Below, piece after piece: positions 33,879 to 46,958 of a DNA stretch of 64,000 bases. The notes beneath the pieces were generated by a model. That model did no database searches. It saw only the letters and a program-made list of their open reading frames with translations, and was not told the origin of the DNA. The stretch spans positions 91,258,368 through 91,322,367 of the forward strand of contig NC_058337.1 in NCBI RefSeq assembly GCF_905475395.1, in the 5' to 3' direction. The position numbers and the translations under genes are program-made. Origin of the DNA: Chrysoperla carnea (Eukaryota > Arthropoda > Insecta > Neuroptera > Chrysopidae). Each line of letters opens with the position of its first letter. The first letter of the stretch is position 1.

Positions 33879-34434
33879 ACACGCTTTTATTAGCTTTATA
33901 CGTATGTTAGTATGTTAGTATGCTCGGAAACTTGGAACATGATTTTGAGCCCCTTCAAAACGACGGATTCCCCTTCAACTCTTAATTAGGCATATTGATC
34001 AAGAACCGATGACGATGCAATAATTTATTAAGTTTATTTGATTACCCTGATCAATAGTTTCAAGATTAACGATTTCCATATCTGAAAATATATACATTTA
34101 TTTGCGCTCCCACCATATTTATACTGAATTTTTGATAAATAAATAATCGTCTAAAAAACTAAAAACACAAAATAAATAATAGTTTAAAAAAACTAATACT
34201 GAACTATGAGGTAGAAAATAATTTCTTTAAATTAAAAAAATTATTTAATCGTAGAAAAGCGTGGGATGCTTTTTAAAATATTTGATAATGACTTTACTTT
34301 TACCAATATCTGTCTATAAATTATTTACAATAATTGAAATTGCTCACTCACGCTTTTTTACGCTAATATGATTTTTTGAATTTATTTAAATATTTTCTAC
34401 CTAAAATAGTTCAGGTAGTTACAAAAGCGTGATT
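33879..34434 (+). mobile_element. Foldback element FB, copy 2
   Basis: Same orientation and block order as the copy at 32632, with more decay: the AACACGCTTTTATTAGCTTT start, TTTGCGCTCCCACCA, an internal inverted repeat and an ACAAAAGCGTGA end. Confidence 0.8.
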
Positions 34435-36242
34435 TTTAGTTTTTTTTTAACTTGACATTTGCAAACATGTAAAAAAATGTATGGCAGAAATTTGAAAAAA
34501 TTCTTAATTGCTTTTTATTTCTTGGATCAAAAACACTTTTTGCAACACTCTAAGAATTTTCTTTAAAAAATAATAGTTCCTGCATAAGAAATCAATGAAA
34601 ATATCTGATAGTTTTTACTCGTATCACGAAAAATATGCATTGAAAAAAAAAAAATTCAAATAAAAGTTTTCTTTTTTCTTCTATAAAATACAAATCATTT
34701 ACAAAAAAATATAGGGTTCTATTTGAAAAAATGAAGTAGAACCTATCTGCTTAAAAGTAATCGTGCATCAAGACTCAATTTTTTGTTTCAAAACCATTTT
34801 TTCTATTGTATTTATTCTTTAATCTGTTTATTAAGTTAAAAAAATACCCGCTAAAACTTATGTATGTATAGAGGTTATGTAATTTTTTTATTGCTTCTTA
34901 GTAGCTATTACTCGTATTATCCTTATCATATGTGTATACCTAATACATGATATTATAATAAAGGATAACAATAAAACGTTGATCTCTTTCTAATTATTAT
35001 AATTGTTTGATGGTTTAGAAAGTAATAATTTATAAATTTAGATATGTATATATAATATATGCATGTTCGTAAATATTTTATTGAAAGGGTTTTTGTTTTG
35101 TCTTTATGTGAATCTTATCAATAATATTTAGTATAAATAATGGTTTCAAAATATTATTTTTGGTCGATTTACTTTTAAATTTGGTCACTTTGAAACAATG
35201 TAAAAAAATACGCAAATATTTTATTTCAATAAAATTCCGACTGTTTTTTATATATCATCCCGAGTATTTAAAAATTGAAATATAGGGTATAAACTAAAAT
35301 TTAAATACAATTTAATTTTAATCAACTTGATTTATTATAACTCCTGGCCACGAAAAATTGTAATGGTTATTTTTCGGTTTGAAGATGATCATACAAATCA
35401 ATAATATTTGTTTAAACTATACTCCATATATATGGTAACATGATGACGCAGTTGAGTGTTGTGTGGTCAGTTAATTAGAGTATGATTACATAATAAGGGA
35501 TGGTCCAAACTGAGTCTCCTATCTTTATTTAAAAAAAGTGAAAACGAAAAATTTATTGAGTTAATTGTTGAAATACCCTGTACAAAAAGTGTTGAATAAC
35601 AGTGTTTGCATTTTTTTTTATAAATTAAAAGAGTTTAAAAAACCAACACAATCATTCAAAAATATCGAAAATTTAGAATATTTTCTAGAAGTTTTTTTGT
35701 TTTTCAGTATAGGTTTATTTGACTAAGTCGTATATATAAGCAGTTAACTCGAGGATTTTGTCTACCTTTTTCAAATTCACAAATAATTTAATGTATTCTT
35801 CTTAAAGTATATTTCGATGAAATAAAAGAGAACAAAAATTAAAATCAGTAAATAGAAATATTGGAGCAAATAAAAATTAAAAAAATAAATAAAGTCTCAT
35901 TACAAACATATTGCGCTTTTTTAGAATTTTTCGTTAAATTCCATTAAAATAATGCATTTTGTAATGCAAATTTGAAAATAATAAAATGTTGAATTTATAA
36001 TAAACTGTATAAATTTATTAACAAGAACTTCTATGCCACAGTTTATTTAATGGAAAGCTTTAGGAAAGTCGAATTCCACAAAAGGCATTAAATTGAGGTG
36101 ATTCTACAAAGATATATCAAACAGGATGTCTCATATTTATATGTCGCCTTTTTCAAAGAACTTTGATAAAAACTTTTATATATTTTAGCTGAAAAAAAAG
36201 AAATTATCTACTTATTTGTAATTAGTATTTAATGTCCCGCAG
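34435..36242. other. Non-coding stretch with a T-repeat fragment
   Basis: A degenerate 3' part of the T repeat lies at about 35537-35760 in minus orientation (GAGTTAATTGTTGAAATACC). No other feature. Confidence 0.5.
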
Positions 36243-36396
36243 CTACATTGATAATTTCCATTCTTTAAAACTAACACCGCAAAAGAGTTTATTACGTTTC
36301 TATACATATTATTACAATCAATCCTTTGAATATGTATATTACTCAGATTCTATATGGAAAGATTATGTACAGTTAAAGAACACGAACGGAGAAAAC
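36243..36396 (+). CDS. Unrecognised internal exon candidate
   Basis: An acceptor (TTTAATGTCCCGCAG) ends at 36242 and a consensus donor GTAAGT starts at 36397. The 154-nt segment (phase 2 to 0) is open in one frame and reads YIDNFHSLKLTPQKSLLRFY at the start and SDSIWKDYVQLKNTNGEN at the end. The composition is protein-like, with Trp, Asp and Gln, unlike the I/F/N/K-rich chance frames around it. An ATG at 36232 would allow an unspliced 71-residue frame, but the splice pair is the better reading. No family recognised and no partner exon found nearby. Confidence 0.4.
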
Positions 36397-37271
36397 GTAA
36401 GTTTGCACAATAATAGAAAAATATTACAATTCTGCCTGTGCACATAAGGGCTTCTAATACTGGCCTTAATTTTGTTTAATTTGTTTTATTGACTTCCAAA
36501 CTTTCCATTTTTGGAAATGAATACTGAAAAGAGGACATTAATTTTAAATTAAATTACACGGCATAACTTTTGAAGACTTTATTTAGTACATTTAATATAT
36601 TGGACATAAAATATTATTGTGAATCGATATTTTTCATTAAGAATACAACGATGTTTCTAATCGATTAATTAATCAATCGATAATAAATGGCATATGATAG
36701 ATTGATGATTAACATATCAAAACCTTGTTGGTCAATGTGCTATACAATATGTAACTACTAATATTTTTTGTTTCCCATGATAATCTTATTAAACTATGAC
36801 AACTATTTACACAATAAACCGTTACAAATTCGTACAACATTTTTAAATCTAGGGGCTCTCAGACTTTTGTATTTTTATACTTTAAATTAAATAATATTAT
36901 CATGCAGCAAAGTAACATATAAATATATATATTTTGTCAACCTTGTAATTCTATTGGTTACGCTAAGAATGACACGTGACTTTATGCTATATCAACTAAA
37001 CATTAGTGAAACATTATGGATATGTTTCTAGTCGTTTGGTGATAATGATAAATACATATATATACCATATACCCTTGCTGAGAGTTTAAATCATTTGTTT
37101 TTGGCTTCGATAGAATGGGAAGATACTTTTTTATATGATTAATTTTTTTTTCAGATTAAAAACTGATAATCGTTTTGTAATTTAAAATAGATACTGTTTA
37201 ATTAATTTCAAATAGATAATTTATTATTTTAAGTAGAGATTATTCATGAATAAAATAAAGAGGATTCACTG
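36397..37271. other. Non-coding stretch
   Basis: AT-rich, including a palindrome-like ATCGATTAATTAATCAATCGAT at about 36661. No gene. Confidence 0.45.
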
Positions 37272-37736
37272 CCATTATGATATATGAAATATATCATAGT
37301 TTATTAAGTTAAGCCCCAAGTTTGTAACGCTTAGGACATAAAAAGTGAGGTCGAGTTCGTAAATGATCAACATAGGTCAATTAGGTTTTGGGTTTGTAGA
37401 AACCATCTTGTAATATAAAAATTGAATATGAATGTTCCTTATATAAAAATATATGGAATTTAAAAATGAATATAACAACGTTCCTTATATAAAAATAAAC
37501 AACTTTTGTTTGATACATTTTTTTGTAAACAGAACTGTTTCCCCACGAGAGCGCGAATTATATGCAAATTTTATAGTATGTATTATATGAGAATATCAGT
37601 TACATGTATGTGGCTATCTAAGAGTGGATACATTTCTTGACTTACAAGTTTCAAAAAACAAACGATTGCGTAATCAACACTGTCTATACATGGTATTTCA
37701 ACAATTAACTCAGTCAATTGTTTGTTTTCCCTTGTT
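37272..37736 (+). repeat. Interspersed T repeat, diverged copy
   Basis: Retains CCCCAAGTTTGTAACGCTTA, the GAGGTCGAGTTCGTAAATGA block and the GGTATTTCAACAATTAACTC to CCCTTGTT end. The CCGTCCGTC segment is deleted. Confidence 0.8.
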
Positions 37737-39401
37737 AAGGAAACATTAACATAAACCTTGCTTCTTACAACTAAAATCTTGCATTAACATTTATTTTAGA
37801 AAGTTTAGAAAGATTGAACGTTTAGTTTTTGTTTTTTATTGTATACAGATCTCGGGTTTTTATATGAGTGTATATACATGAGCTGGATGTCGAATCTTTG
37901 GTCGAAAAACCTGAAAATTGCCGCCTAGAATACTATTTTTGATAATGGTTTTATAAATTTTTGTCACCGTTCATCACAATTTTCTGACGTATAATAAATA
38001 ACAATTATTTTAACTTCACGCCGGCACATCTATAATGGCAAACCCAAGAAGACGTAGAAAACCTGGACGAAACAGTTTTTCAAAAGTTTTAACTAATAAA
38101 TGAATTTAAGATTTGCTAAAATTGAATTTTCTCACTCGTTTGTATAAATCGATGAAGACCCTTGGTACAAAATTATTGAAACGGTTATTAAAAGAAAACT
38201 TGATGATTGATTTGACTGATTTTGGATCTCATTAACAGTATTAATTAATGATTACTAATGATTCATAAAAGCTACTGTGTTTCCCCCCACTAAATGCGTC
38301 TACTAATAGCTTAAGGACTGGTTTCCTTTATTTTGAGATACTATTTTTTCCCCTGAAAATTTGACTTACTCTTATGATTGAATTATAGCTGTTAAAAATT
38401 TCTAGAAAACCATCAACCCTGCGTTTCAATCTTGAAAATCGATTCATTAAGAAACAGTCGGAAATAGTTTTAGAAAAAAATAAAAAAATGTATATATATA
38501 TAAATCAAATATTCTGGAAGCGATGGGAAATAACACCACCTTACCATGCGAAGTCATCCGAAGTAAATTTGACTTGCAAGATTTGATTACAGACAGACAA
38601 CGGGACAGTTGAAACTAAATAAAAGCTTGATATAAGATCTGTTTTTTACTAGTTTACTTAGACATGAGATCAATTTTTCAAATCATCGGTTGAGAAAAAC
38701 TGACTTTTTTTTAAAAATTAAGTCCGTATAATGAAATACTGTGCTGGCTTTAAACACTGACCTCGTATTTATCATTGGACATTCTATACAAAATGCCAAA
38801 TATTACTAATAATAACAAAAGCAATATTAGATATAATACTTGAATATATATTATTATAAACCATACATTTTCCGGAAGTAATTCAGCTATAGTACATTCA
38901 GTTCATTCTCCTACACCACAATATTAATAATAATAACATTGAACAAATATTATAACATTCCCCTATAATAACCCAACAGTTCATGCTTTAGTTTAGTGAG
39001 AGTTAAGTAAAAAGGAAGTAGATCCATTGTTGTACACGTCATAATTAACTAACTAAATGTAACATGTGTTTTCCTGCTGCTTTTGTGCAGCTGATTATTT
39101 ATTATCATTTGAATTCCGTCCGTAAGTTTGTTTTGTCGCGAAAAACGCGCTTTAAAGCGTATTAACTACCATATACTACATACAGACACTGCTGCACATA
39201 TATTTACAAAACTCAATGCCTATAATAACAGAACAATGTGTAATATATTTTACATGTATAAGCAACGTGGATAAAGCTACGAGTTCGTGGCTTAAAATTT
39301 ATTTACTTCAAATTACAAAAATCTGTCTTTTCTCAATAATTCCATTAATTTCGAATTGAAATGTTTTAGCTCTGTTTATATTATTTTGGATCATATATTT
39401 T
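37737..39401. other. Non-coding stretch with an old repeat
   Basis: About 38505-38630 (GACTTGCAAGATTTGATTAC, ACAGACAGACAACGGGACAG, ending AATAAAAGCTTG) is a common kind of insect interspersed repeat tail and matches part of 8083-8195. Otherwise nothing. Confidence 0.5.
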
Positions 39402-39958
39402 TATACCATGCATATATGTAATATGCACTTGTGTAATATGTATACTTAGTTTAGTCCCAAGTTTGTAACGCTTAAAAATATTGATTCCACACACAAAATT
39501 TTGGTATAGGTATTCATAAAATCACCTAATTAGTCCATTTTCGGTTGTCCGTCCGTCCATCTGTGAACACGATTACTCAAAAACAAAAAATAAATATCAA
39601 GCTGAAATTTTGACAGCGCACTAAGTGATGTCGAGTTCGTAAATGAGCAACATAGATCAATTGGGTCTGGTCCGTAGGACCCATCCTGTAAACCGTTAAA
39701 GATAGAACAAAAGTTCAATATAAAAATGGTTCCTTATCAAAATATAAACAGCTTTTGTTTGAGACATTTTTTTTGTAAACGTCAGTGTTTATCACGAGAG
39801 CACACATTCGATGCAAGTTTTATAGTATGTATTAATATGGGACTATCTGTTATGTTTGTGTGACATGTGTATGTATTTGTGTAATGTGATAGAGTAATCA
39901 AAACTTTCTATACATGGTATTTCAACAAATAACTCAGTTAATTGTTTGTTTTTACTTG
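39402..39958 (+). repeat. Interspersed T repeat copy
   Basis: Full length: TATACCATGCATATATGTAA at the tip, CCCAAGTTTGTAACGCTTA, CCGTCCGTCCATC, a GTCCGTAGGACCCAT hairpin remnant and a TTTTTACTTGG end. Minus-strand frames across it are shadows. Confidence 0.85.
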
Positions 39959-42900
39959 GTTTTACAAAATTTTTGCCTTTGTTTAAAGACCGTTCAAAAT
40001 CCTGTCCGAATAATTGAGAAGCATGTAGAGTTATATTTCGAGTTGGTATCAATAAAATAATTTCTCAAAGGTACGTTATACTTGAACTTATTTATATACC
40101 TTGTACATTATAGCGTATTTTTATGACATGGATTGAAAGATACGAATTCATATCTTTATCCACGTTGTTTATATAAAGTTTGTACGTACTCAGCAACATA
40201 CACTTTATACGAAAAACTTGAACCAACAAAAATGAGGATTGAGCAAGAAAGAAATTTAATACAGCCAAGTAAATTATGATACTTAGTCTTTAAGCTGGAT
40301 ATACAATTAATTAAGCAATTAATTGGAACTCTTAAACAATTTACAGTGAAATCAAATGTCAATAGAACTGGAAAAGTTCTAATGAGGTACGTATTTCGAC
40401 GAAAATTTTTAAGTTTCTCAAAAATACATTACAATACCTGATATTATTTACAAAACTCACAGAAGCAACTCTTTCGCTCCCTTTTTCATAAACTTGATTA
40501 CTTATCAGACACTATTTTCTAGTTGACTATTTGTAAAAGCTGTAGGTATTCAACTTTAAATATCAAGCATGATTTAGAGCGCCTATAATGTATGTGGATC
40601 CAAAGAACATTTAAGGGTGGGTTAGAAAAAGTTTGACAGAAAGCCATTTTCCTATCTAATCCCTATCTAACTCCTTAATGTATAATATTTACAGGAACCC
40701 AACAGCCTGAAGGAATGTAGGAAAAACTCAAAATATTTTTTTGAAAAATTGTTTATCTTTTTCTTAAAATGCATTAATATTCTTGAAGCAAAAATCAATT
40801 TTGTGTATTATATTTTATGAAGTTACTGATTTCTAACATTTATATATTATTCAAAAATTTTTTTTTTCTCATTGATTCCTTTTTCTTGTGTTGAATGGTG
40901 TCTGTACTGAAAAACAATTGAATAATGGGTCTTCCATATTTTTATAAATGTGAAATTATTTTCTTTGTATATTTTTTTTAATGGTTTTTTTATTGTGTTG
41001 TTTTGTTAAAAATTAGACAAGAAATAACGTACACCAGTTTTCAAGTACTAAGGATTATAAAATATTATAAAAGCTCGTTAAATAAGAGGGATATTTTCGT
41101 CTGGTTGATAGAATTTTATACATTAAAGCAAAACGGAGACTCATTAAATACATCATCAAAACTCATTTTTAAATAATTAAATATAGAATCTAAAATTTAA
41201 TCAACTTATTCACGACCTTTAATTTCACAAAAGTGGCCAAATTATATGGAAGCTTAATATACATTAAAAACTAAAACATGTACCTAATTTTTGTTTTCAA
41301 ATTTAGTTATTTCAACTTAAAAAATTTTTGTAATCTCTATCTCAAAGCTTTAAAGCGCCTTGAATTTCAAGTATAGACTTTGAAGGCTAATCCTTACTAA
41401 CGCGTTGTTAGGTATTGTGCAGAACGTTCATTTTTTTGTTTCTTCACATATTTAGGTTTATAGAAGGAGCTAGTTTCTCATATGGTACTTTTTTCATAAA
41501 AATGAATCTTGCATGTTATCACATTTTGTTTACAGAACCATTATTTTTTGATAACATTATTCATAACTAAAACAAACACAATCTTTTACTAGTGTTTCAG
41601 TACAGTGAACAAATGACAAACACCAACCATAAAACATTGTTTACGTCATATAATTTACATTCAATTGTTTCCTAAAAACATATATCAGAATATTCTTTTT
41701 TTTTTTAATTTTATGTAATCATTTGTATATATTTTTTTCTACTTATTCATTAATCTTAATCTATGCAGCCTGAACTATGAAACAAAATAAAAATACTGTT
41801 TGTGGTATATAACACTAGTCTGGTGACCTCGGAACCCAGACATGGCAAAACTTATTTGACATTTGTATTAGCAATACAAAAACTTTTAATTAATAAAAAT
41901 ATCATACCACTTTATTAAACAATGTCTTTACTTTATAAGTTAAATCTAATAGTACACGTAACTCTTTAACTGTTTAGTTTTGGACAAAAGTATAGATGAG
42001 GCACTTTTTCGACTTAAAATTGACAAAAGAATACCCTCTTAAACTATTACCATCGAGTCATGGAACACCCAGTAGATACACTCTTTCAAAAATTGTAATG
42101 CATTGGTAGACTTTTCTTTCATGAATGCAAAAAGGTATGGTAAGTACACAAACATCATGAAAGCTTTTCAACTGGTTTTTTGGTATACAAATATTTCTCA
42201 ATTATTATAAAATTTATTTTAATTGAATTTAAATAATTAATATTAATTTAAAATAATTTACATATATAAATGATTATGTAATATTTCAAATTAAGTTAAC
42301 AGATAGAAATATGATTTAATTATAAAGAATATGATATTTCAAATGGTGAAAACAAGAGGTTGCTCTTCATGTATCATCATCTATATTTAATAAATGCATT
42401 TATTGTGTGATCCAAATAAACTTGGCTAACAAGGTTTGAAATGTATATTATAACATTCAAGTTTGTATGTCAACAGGGTTCCTTGTTAAATATTTTCAAC
42501 GTTTTTGGAAAGTAATGAACGCTAGACTTAACTGTGATATAATCGAGTTACATTGGGAAATATAGACAGTAAACAAACGACTGCATTTATATTTTTTGTG
42601 ATAATAAAACTATTTTCTTATTCATTTCCAAAAAACATCACAATAGGGTTTTTCAATTACAAAATGATTCTTTTTTGTATCGGGCTGTTTTCAATCAAGT
42701 AAAGACATATCTTATATCTTCTATCCTTGTCAAAAAGCGCTGCTTGAAAAAGATAAAATATATTTAACTTTCTTAGGTTGAATAGTTTTTTGACAACTGT
42801 CCGAAACAAAAGCAAATCGATGAAAAGGTCTATTGTAAAACTAAGACGTTTGTACATTATATGGCAGTGTAAACATACAACATCTAAAAGCTTGTAAAAT

Positions 42901-44530
42901 ATGTTAGCAGTATGAAACCATTTTGGATAACGTGAAAACTCCCAGCTAGAGTGATAATATATACGACTTCCGAGTAGAAAATTCCCTTCTAGTTTTTGGA
43001 GACCAGTTTGATTAAATTTTGTATTTGAATAGTTTGAATAATTATAGTCGTTTAAATAAAGTTTAAAACAAACCTACTTCTGATTTAGTAGTCAACCCAA
43101 TATGTTTGGACAAAAAATACAAATTGTCAGATTGTATATAAAATATTTTTGCATATTCTAAAAATTCATGGCTAGCTGAATCGATTCAAAAAGTTGTAGT
43201 TTCCTAGATTTTTTTTGTTTTACCTCCCAACGATCAAACATATTAGAACGTACGATAAGGTACATAGTTCCAATAGTTTGAGATAGTAAAGCATTTATTT
43301 GGTATTCTTTATATTGAATAAATAATAGAATTGACATGTTTGTAGGTATTACAATCTCTGTTTATTTAGAACCTCGAATGGTATTGAATACATGCCATAT
43401 ACATACATAGATACTTTAGTAAGTAGCACAGATAATATAACAAGAATGTAAAGCACAGCGGTGTTTTGACTAATTGTTTTTGAATTAACATATGAATTAG
43501 AAAACATGAAATATGGTCCCATAAATATGGATTTATGCTTCAGCTTAAGTTTCCCTGATTCAAATGTGTGTTTATCTCTTACAAGCAGAAGAGGATATTT
43601 ATTATTCCTTGCCATATATATACGTGTCGTATAGGTTTGTATATACTAATATACTATTATTCATTTATCAGTGGCGTACGCTAGGTTTAATAAGTATTCT
43701 TCAACTGTTGGTCGATAAAAACATCATAAATGTTGAATTCAATTTATTATTTAAAGAATAGTTTAGAGTCAATAAATTATGCGCTAAAAGGATGTTTATG
43801 CCCACACACTGTCAGAATACCACAGATTAAAATTTGACACACAATTACTAATCTTGCTAGCTCAGTTTTATAGATTTAATGGCTGAAGCCGAAATTGAAG
43901 TGATTATATTATTTCAATATAGTTTAATTCTTATTGCCATATTAACCATTTAAATAGAAATGTTTACAATCATTTATTCTCTCCACCAACGCCTTCCTCA
44001 CAGGATTGCAATTTTTTATTTCAAAACAATGTTTTAAAATTTTTAAATAAATTATGACGTGAATCGACAAAGTAGTTTCTAACTTGTTTACAGTCAAAAT
44101 TTCAACAACCCTGGTAGAAATGATTTGGGGCACCTGATAGGGTTTCGTTGAATTTGCCCGGTTTGATATTAGGGCTTGACTAACCAACCCGGCTATTTCC
44201 CTGACCAGAATGTAATGCGTTTTGGGAGGGTCTTAGGTTAAATGACCGACTGGAGAAACCGCCGGGAAACTAATAATAATAAATGTAATGTGTAATAATA
44301 TTTAAATACCTAAAAAATCATTAGAAAAATGCCAAACATTTCTAGGAAATAAATGATATTGGGTTTATTTTATTTATGTTTTAGATTTTTCTACTTTTCT
44401 ATTGTTTTCTATGGCTAGTACAAGACTAGTAAAGTTTAATTAACCATTTATGGACTAAGAGATGTAGGAGAAGAAGCTGAGCGAGTTAGCTGCTTCGAGA
44501 TTTTAACACCAATTAATTATATTGGGAGCC
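39959..44530. other. Long non-coding stretch
   Basis: About 4.5 kb of AT-rich DNA. A GC-richer piece near 44150-44280 (GCCCGGTTTGATATTAGGG, GAGAAACCGCCGGGAAAC) runs into a TAA-rich tail (TAATAATAATAAATG), which could be a LINE 3' end in plus orientation. Short frames on both strands (40156-40362, 42657-42857, 43349-43761, 43942-44187) have no recognisable domain. Confidence 0.45.
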
Positions 44531-44607
44531 ATGGATTTCTCTGCCCTGCTTTTTTTGTTTACTGCGCTTTCAACAGCGATGGTCATTTGCACAGATAGCA
44601 AAGGAAC
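44531..44607 (+). CDS. Candidate first exon encoding a signal peptide
   Basis: An ATG in a strong start context (GGGAGCCATGG) opens a frame of 25 codons plus two bases, then a donor-type GTATGT at 44608. The peptide MDFSALLFLFTALSTAM and VICTDSKG has a short N-region, a hydrophobic core of about 15 residues and small residues near position 16-20, as in a secretory signal peptide. GC content is above that of the flanks. Without splicing the frame stops two codons later. If real, it is the first coding exon of a secreted or membrane protein, ending in phase 2. The next exon could be 50641-50710, which starts in the matching phase. Confidence 0.45.
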
Positions 44608-44690
44608 GTATGTATAATATACATTGTATATAATACTATGTTACGTAATGTTTATATTTTTGTTAGAAGTTGAGTGGTTTTTAGGAAGTT

Positions 44691-44880
44691 TTATAATTTG
44701 TTAGTAGAGTCAGTATTATCTTCTAGGATTTCTTCTATGTTCATGGGTACTTGTGGTGCTTCTCTTTGGTGATTGTATTTGGTGCATGTAAGTAAAATGT
44801 GGGACACTGTTAACGGTGTTTGACATTGAGGTCGAGCAGCCTTCTTCATAATATATGAATGGGTTAGCTCCCTGCTTTTA
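44691..44880 (-). pseudogene. LINE ORF2 C-terminal fragment (RNase H end / zinc-knuckle region)
   Basis: The minus-strand frame reads SRELTHSYIMKK, then PQCQTPLTVSHILLTCTKYN and HQREAP, then EEILEDN. This matches the C-terminal 'C..PLTVEHIL..C..Y...R' segment that follows the RNase H domain in Jockey-like and related LINEs. One cysteine of the knuckle is lost. No reverse transcriptase remains adjacent, and the 5' side runs into unrelated DNA at about 44900. It is a dead fragment. Confidence 0.65.
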
Positions 44881-44999
44881 AATACCATACATTCGTAAAT
44901 ACATTTTTTTATATTTGCAGGGAGCAAAGTAGGTGAAAGGGGCAGCTCAATCGACCGAAGCGCTGTTAACTTATAAAATTTACAATGAATCATACTTTT

Positions 45000-45325
45000 T
45001 TTTAACCAATTTTCAATTGTTTACATGTAAATGGTATAGTAAATGTCAAATTAAAATAATTGATAAACAACAATTAATTAAATTTGTTGTATTAGAAATT
45101 GTGAAAATAAGGTACGAAATTGCATAAATAATATTTTTAAACGTATATAAACATATTTTTTTATTTAAATTTGTTAGAAGAATATTATTAAATCTTCAAT
45201 GTAAAGCATATATGCAATACATAGCCTTATATGTGCATCCATACAATTATATTAATGAAGTATCATGTCGTTACTATGATCTTAACCTTTACTCTCTGAA
45301 ATAAAAAACATACACGGAGCAAATA
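45000..45325 (+). mobile_element. MITE-like element, degenerate copy E
   Basis: Follows the 391-bp family from CAATTGTTTACATGTAAATG through GTGAAAATAAGG to the ACGGAGCAAATA end. The left terminus is lost. Confidence 0.65.
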
Positions 45326-45332
45326 CTTTGTT

Positions 45333-45600
45333 TTTAACCCCCGAAGTAAAAAAAAGGTGTGTTATAAGTTTGACCGCTATGTGTGTGTCTGTGTGTTTAT
45401 CTGTCTGAAGCATCGTGGCGCCTAAACCGATGAACCGATTATAATTTTTTGGTTTCATTTGGAAGGTAATTTAACGGAGAGTGTTCTTAGCTATGTTTCA
45501 AGTGCAAGCTTAGGATTACATACCTGAAAAAACTAAAAAATTGGCGATGATCTTCAAAATCAATTCAGTTTGGAAAAGGCATGACGTATAATTATAACAT
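45333..45600 (+). repeat. Interspersed R repeat, copy 2
   Basis: GTGTTATAAGTTTGACCGCT, a TGTGTGTCTGTGTGT run, CCGATGAACCGATTATAAT, GGAGAGTGTTCTTAGC and GTTTCAAGTGCAAGC, in the same order as at 31000. Confidence 0.75.
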
Positions 45601-45825
45601 TTAAATAATTACTATGGAAATGAATGGTCAAATAAACCTGGCTCAATTCATTTCGAAAAGTGAAATGGTAAAATAATTTGGTAATTTAAAACAATAATTC
45701 AAAGGAACAAATTCAACTCAAATATTTCAATTTCAATTAAAATATTTCCAAAAATTTTTCCATTAAAATGATAGCTCTATAAGTATCATTTTCCTTTCAT
45801 CTGATGTCCTTGACCATCACTTTGA

Positions 45826-46020
45826 TATTGGTTTAAAAAGGAGTGTTATAAGTTTAAAGTGTTTATCTGCGCGTCTGTGTGTTTCTCAGTGGCATCATAG
45901 CCCCTAAACGGTCGAACCGCCTTGATTGAGAATATTTTATAACTAAGTTTCCAAAAATCGGTTTACAAGGAATTAATCACATTTTTCGGGGGTTTTTTAC
46001 ATTTTTGTAACTTTCACTTA
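45826..46020 (+). repeat. Interspersed R repeat, short copy 3
   Basis: GTGTTATAAGTTTAAAGTG, CTGCGCGTCTGTGTGTTTC and CCTAAACGGTCGAACCG align with copies 1 and 2; the centre is deleted. Confidence 0.6.
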
Positions 46021-46570
46021 TTCCTAAATTTATAATATCAAATTTTGAAAAACCATTAGTTTTTATTAAATAATTTCTTTCATACTGCAAGGGATAATCG
46101 CACAGATATAATGCTCAAAGGTTTGCCAGATAAAGGCGTATTTACGTTATAAAACCATGCAATATTGTCACCACCTATGGATTTAATATATTCAAAGAGA
46201 TTAAAATACTATAAAAGATATTTTATTTATTATTCATATAAACATTAGGTCAAACTTACTATACCGTAAAGTAAAGCCTATTGTTAATTGTATATGTATT
46301 GTTTAAAATTACCATAATCAAGCAATAATATAAAGTATTATAAGTAATAATTATTATCTATATATTCCAAACAAATAAATTATTATTAAGTGATAAATTT
46401 TATTGGGATAAAATATTCGAAAAAATGATGTATCTGTTGTAAGTGTAAATCGTAAATCAATTTTGCTTTTCGGGTCTCTCATTACTACAACCGTTTTATT
46501 TAAAATCAATTAAATTTAATAGTAATAAAACATTAATTTTCATATGCTGCGATTTGATGTTTAAAGTGGT

Positions 46571-46680
46571 TAACGTACCTTTTGTCTACACTCCAAGTTC
46601 CTTGGCTACGACTTCTAGCACTAAATTTAACAACAGTGTGGACAACGGATCCTCTTGCCTTGATCCTTTTTTTAGACAAA
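46571..46680 (-). pseudogene. LINE reverse-transcriptase fragment
   Basis: The minus-strand frame reads GSRQEDPLSTLLLNLVLEVV then AKELG before a stop. It matches the 'G.(R/K)QG(D/C)PLSP.LFN..LE' block of LINE reverse transcriptases. The catalytic FxDD block is not present. A different LINE piece lies 100 bp away in the opposite orientation. Confidence 0.65.
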
Positions 46681-46784
46681 ATTCTTTAGAAATCCCCCCT
46701 TCCCAAGTTACCTCACCCCATGTTTTATGCAATTCCATATGTACTTTGGAGAAGAAGAACACATGAGGATGTTTATGTAATGCA

Positions 46785-46958
46785 TAGTGACCCCAACATT
46801 GTAAATGTTATCAAGGCATGGCGCGTAGGATGCTTGGAACACATTTTTCCAATGCTGAATAAAAGAATTCCGAAAAAAATGATTACCAAAGGAGACGGTA
46901 GAAAACGGATAAGAGGGAGGCCGAAAAGAAGGTGGATGAAAAAAATGTTCGTAGTGTA
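46785..46958 (+). pseudogene. LINE ORF2 extreme C-terminal fragment
   Basis: The frame reads DPNIVNVIKAWRVGCLEHIF, PMLNKRIPKKM and then RGRPKRRWMKKM. This is the recognisable end of many insect LINE polyproteins ('..I..VIK..RL.WLGH..RM...R.PK......G.R.RGRP..RW.DD'). The normally conserved WLGH is CLEH here. It is a decayed tail with no upstream RT in phase. Confidence 0.7.

Noticed and set aside
38036..38100. Text resembling a LINE C-terminus (GKPKKT)
   Set aside because: Too short, with stops, to separate from chance.
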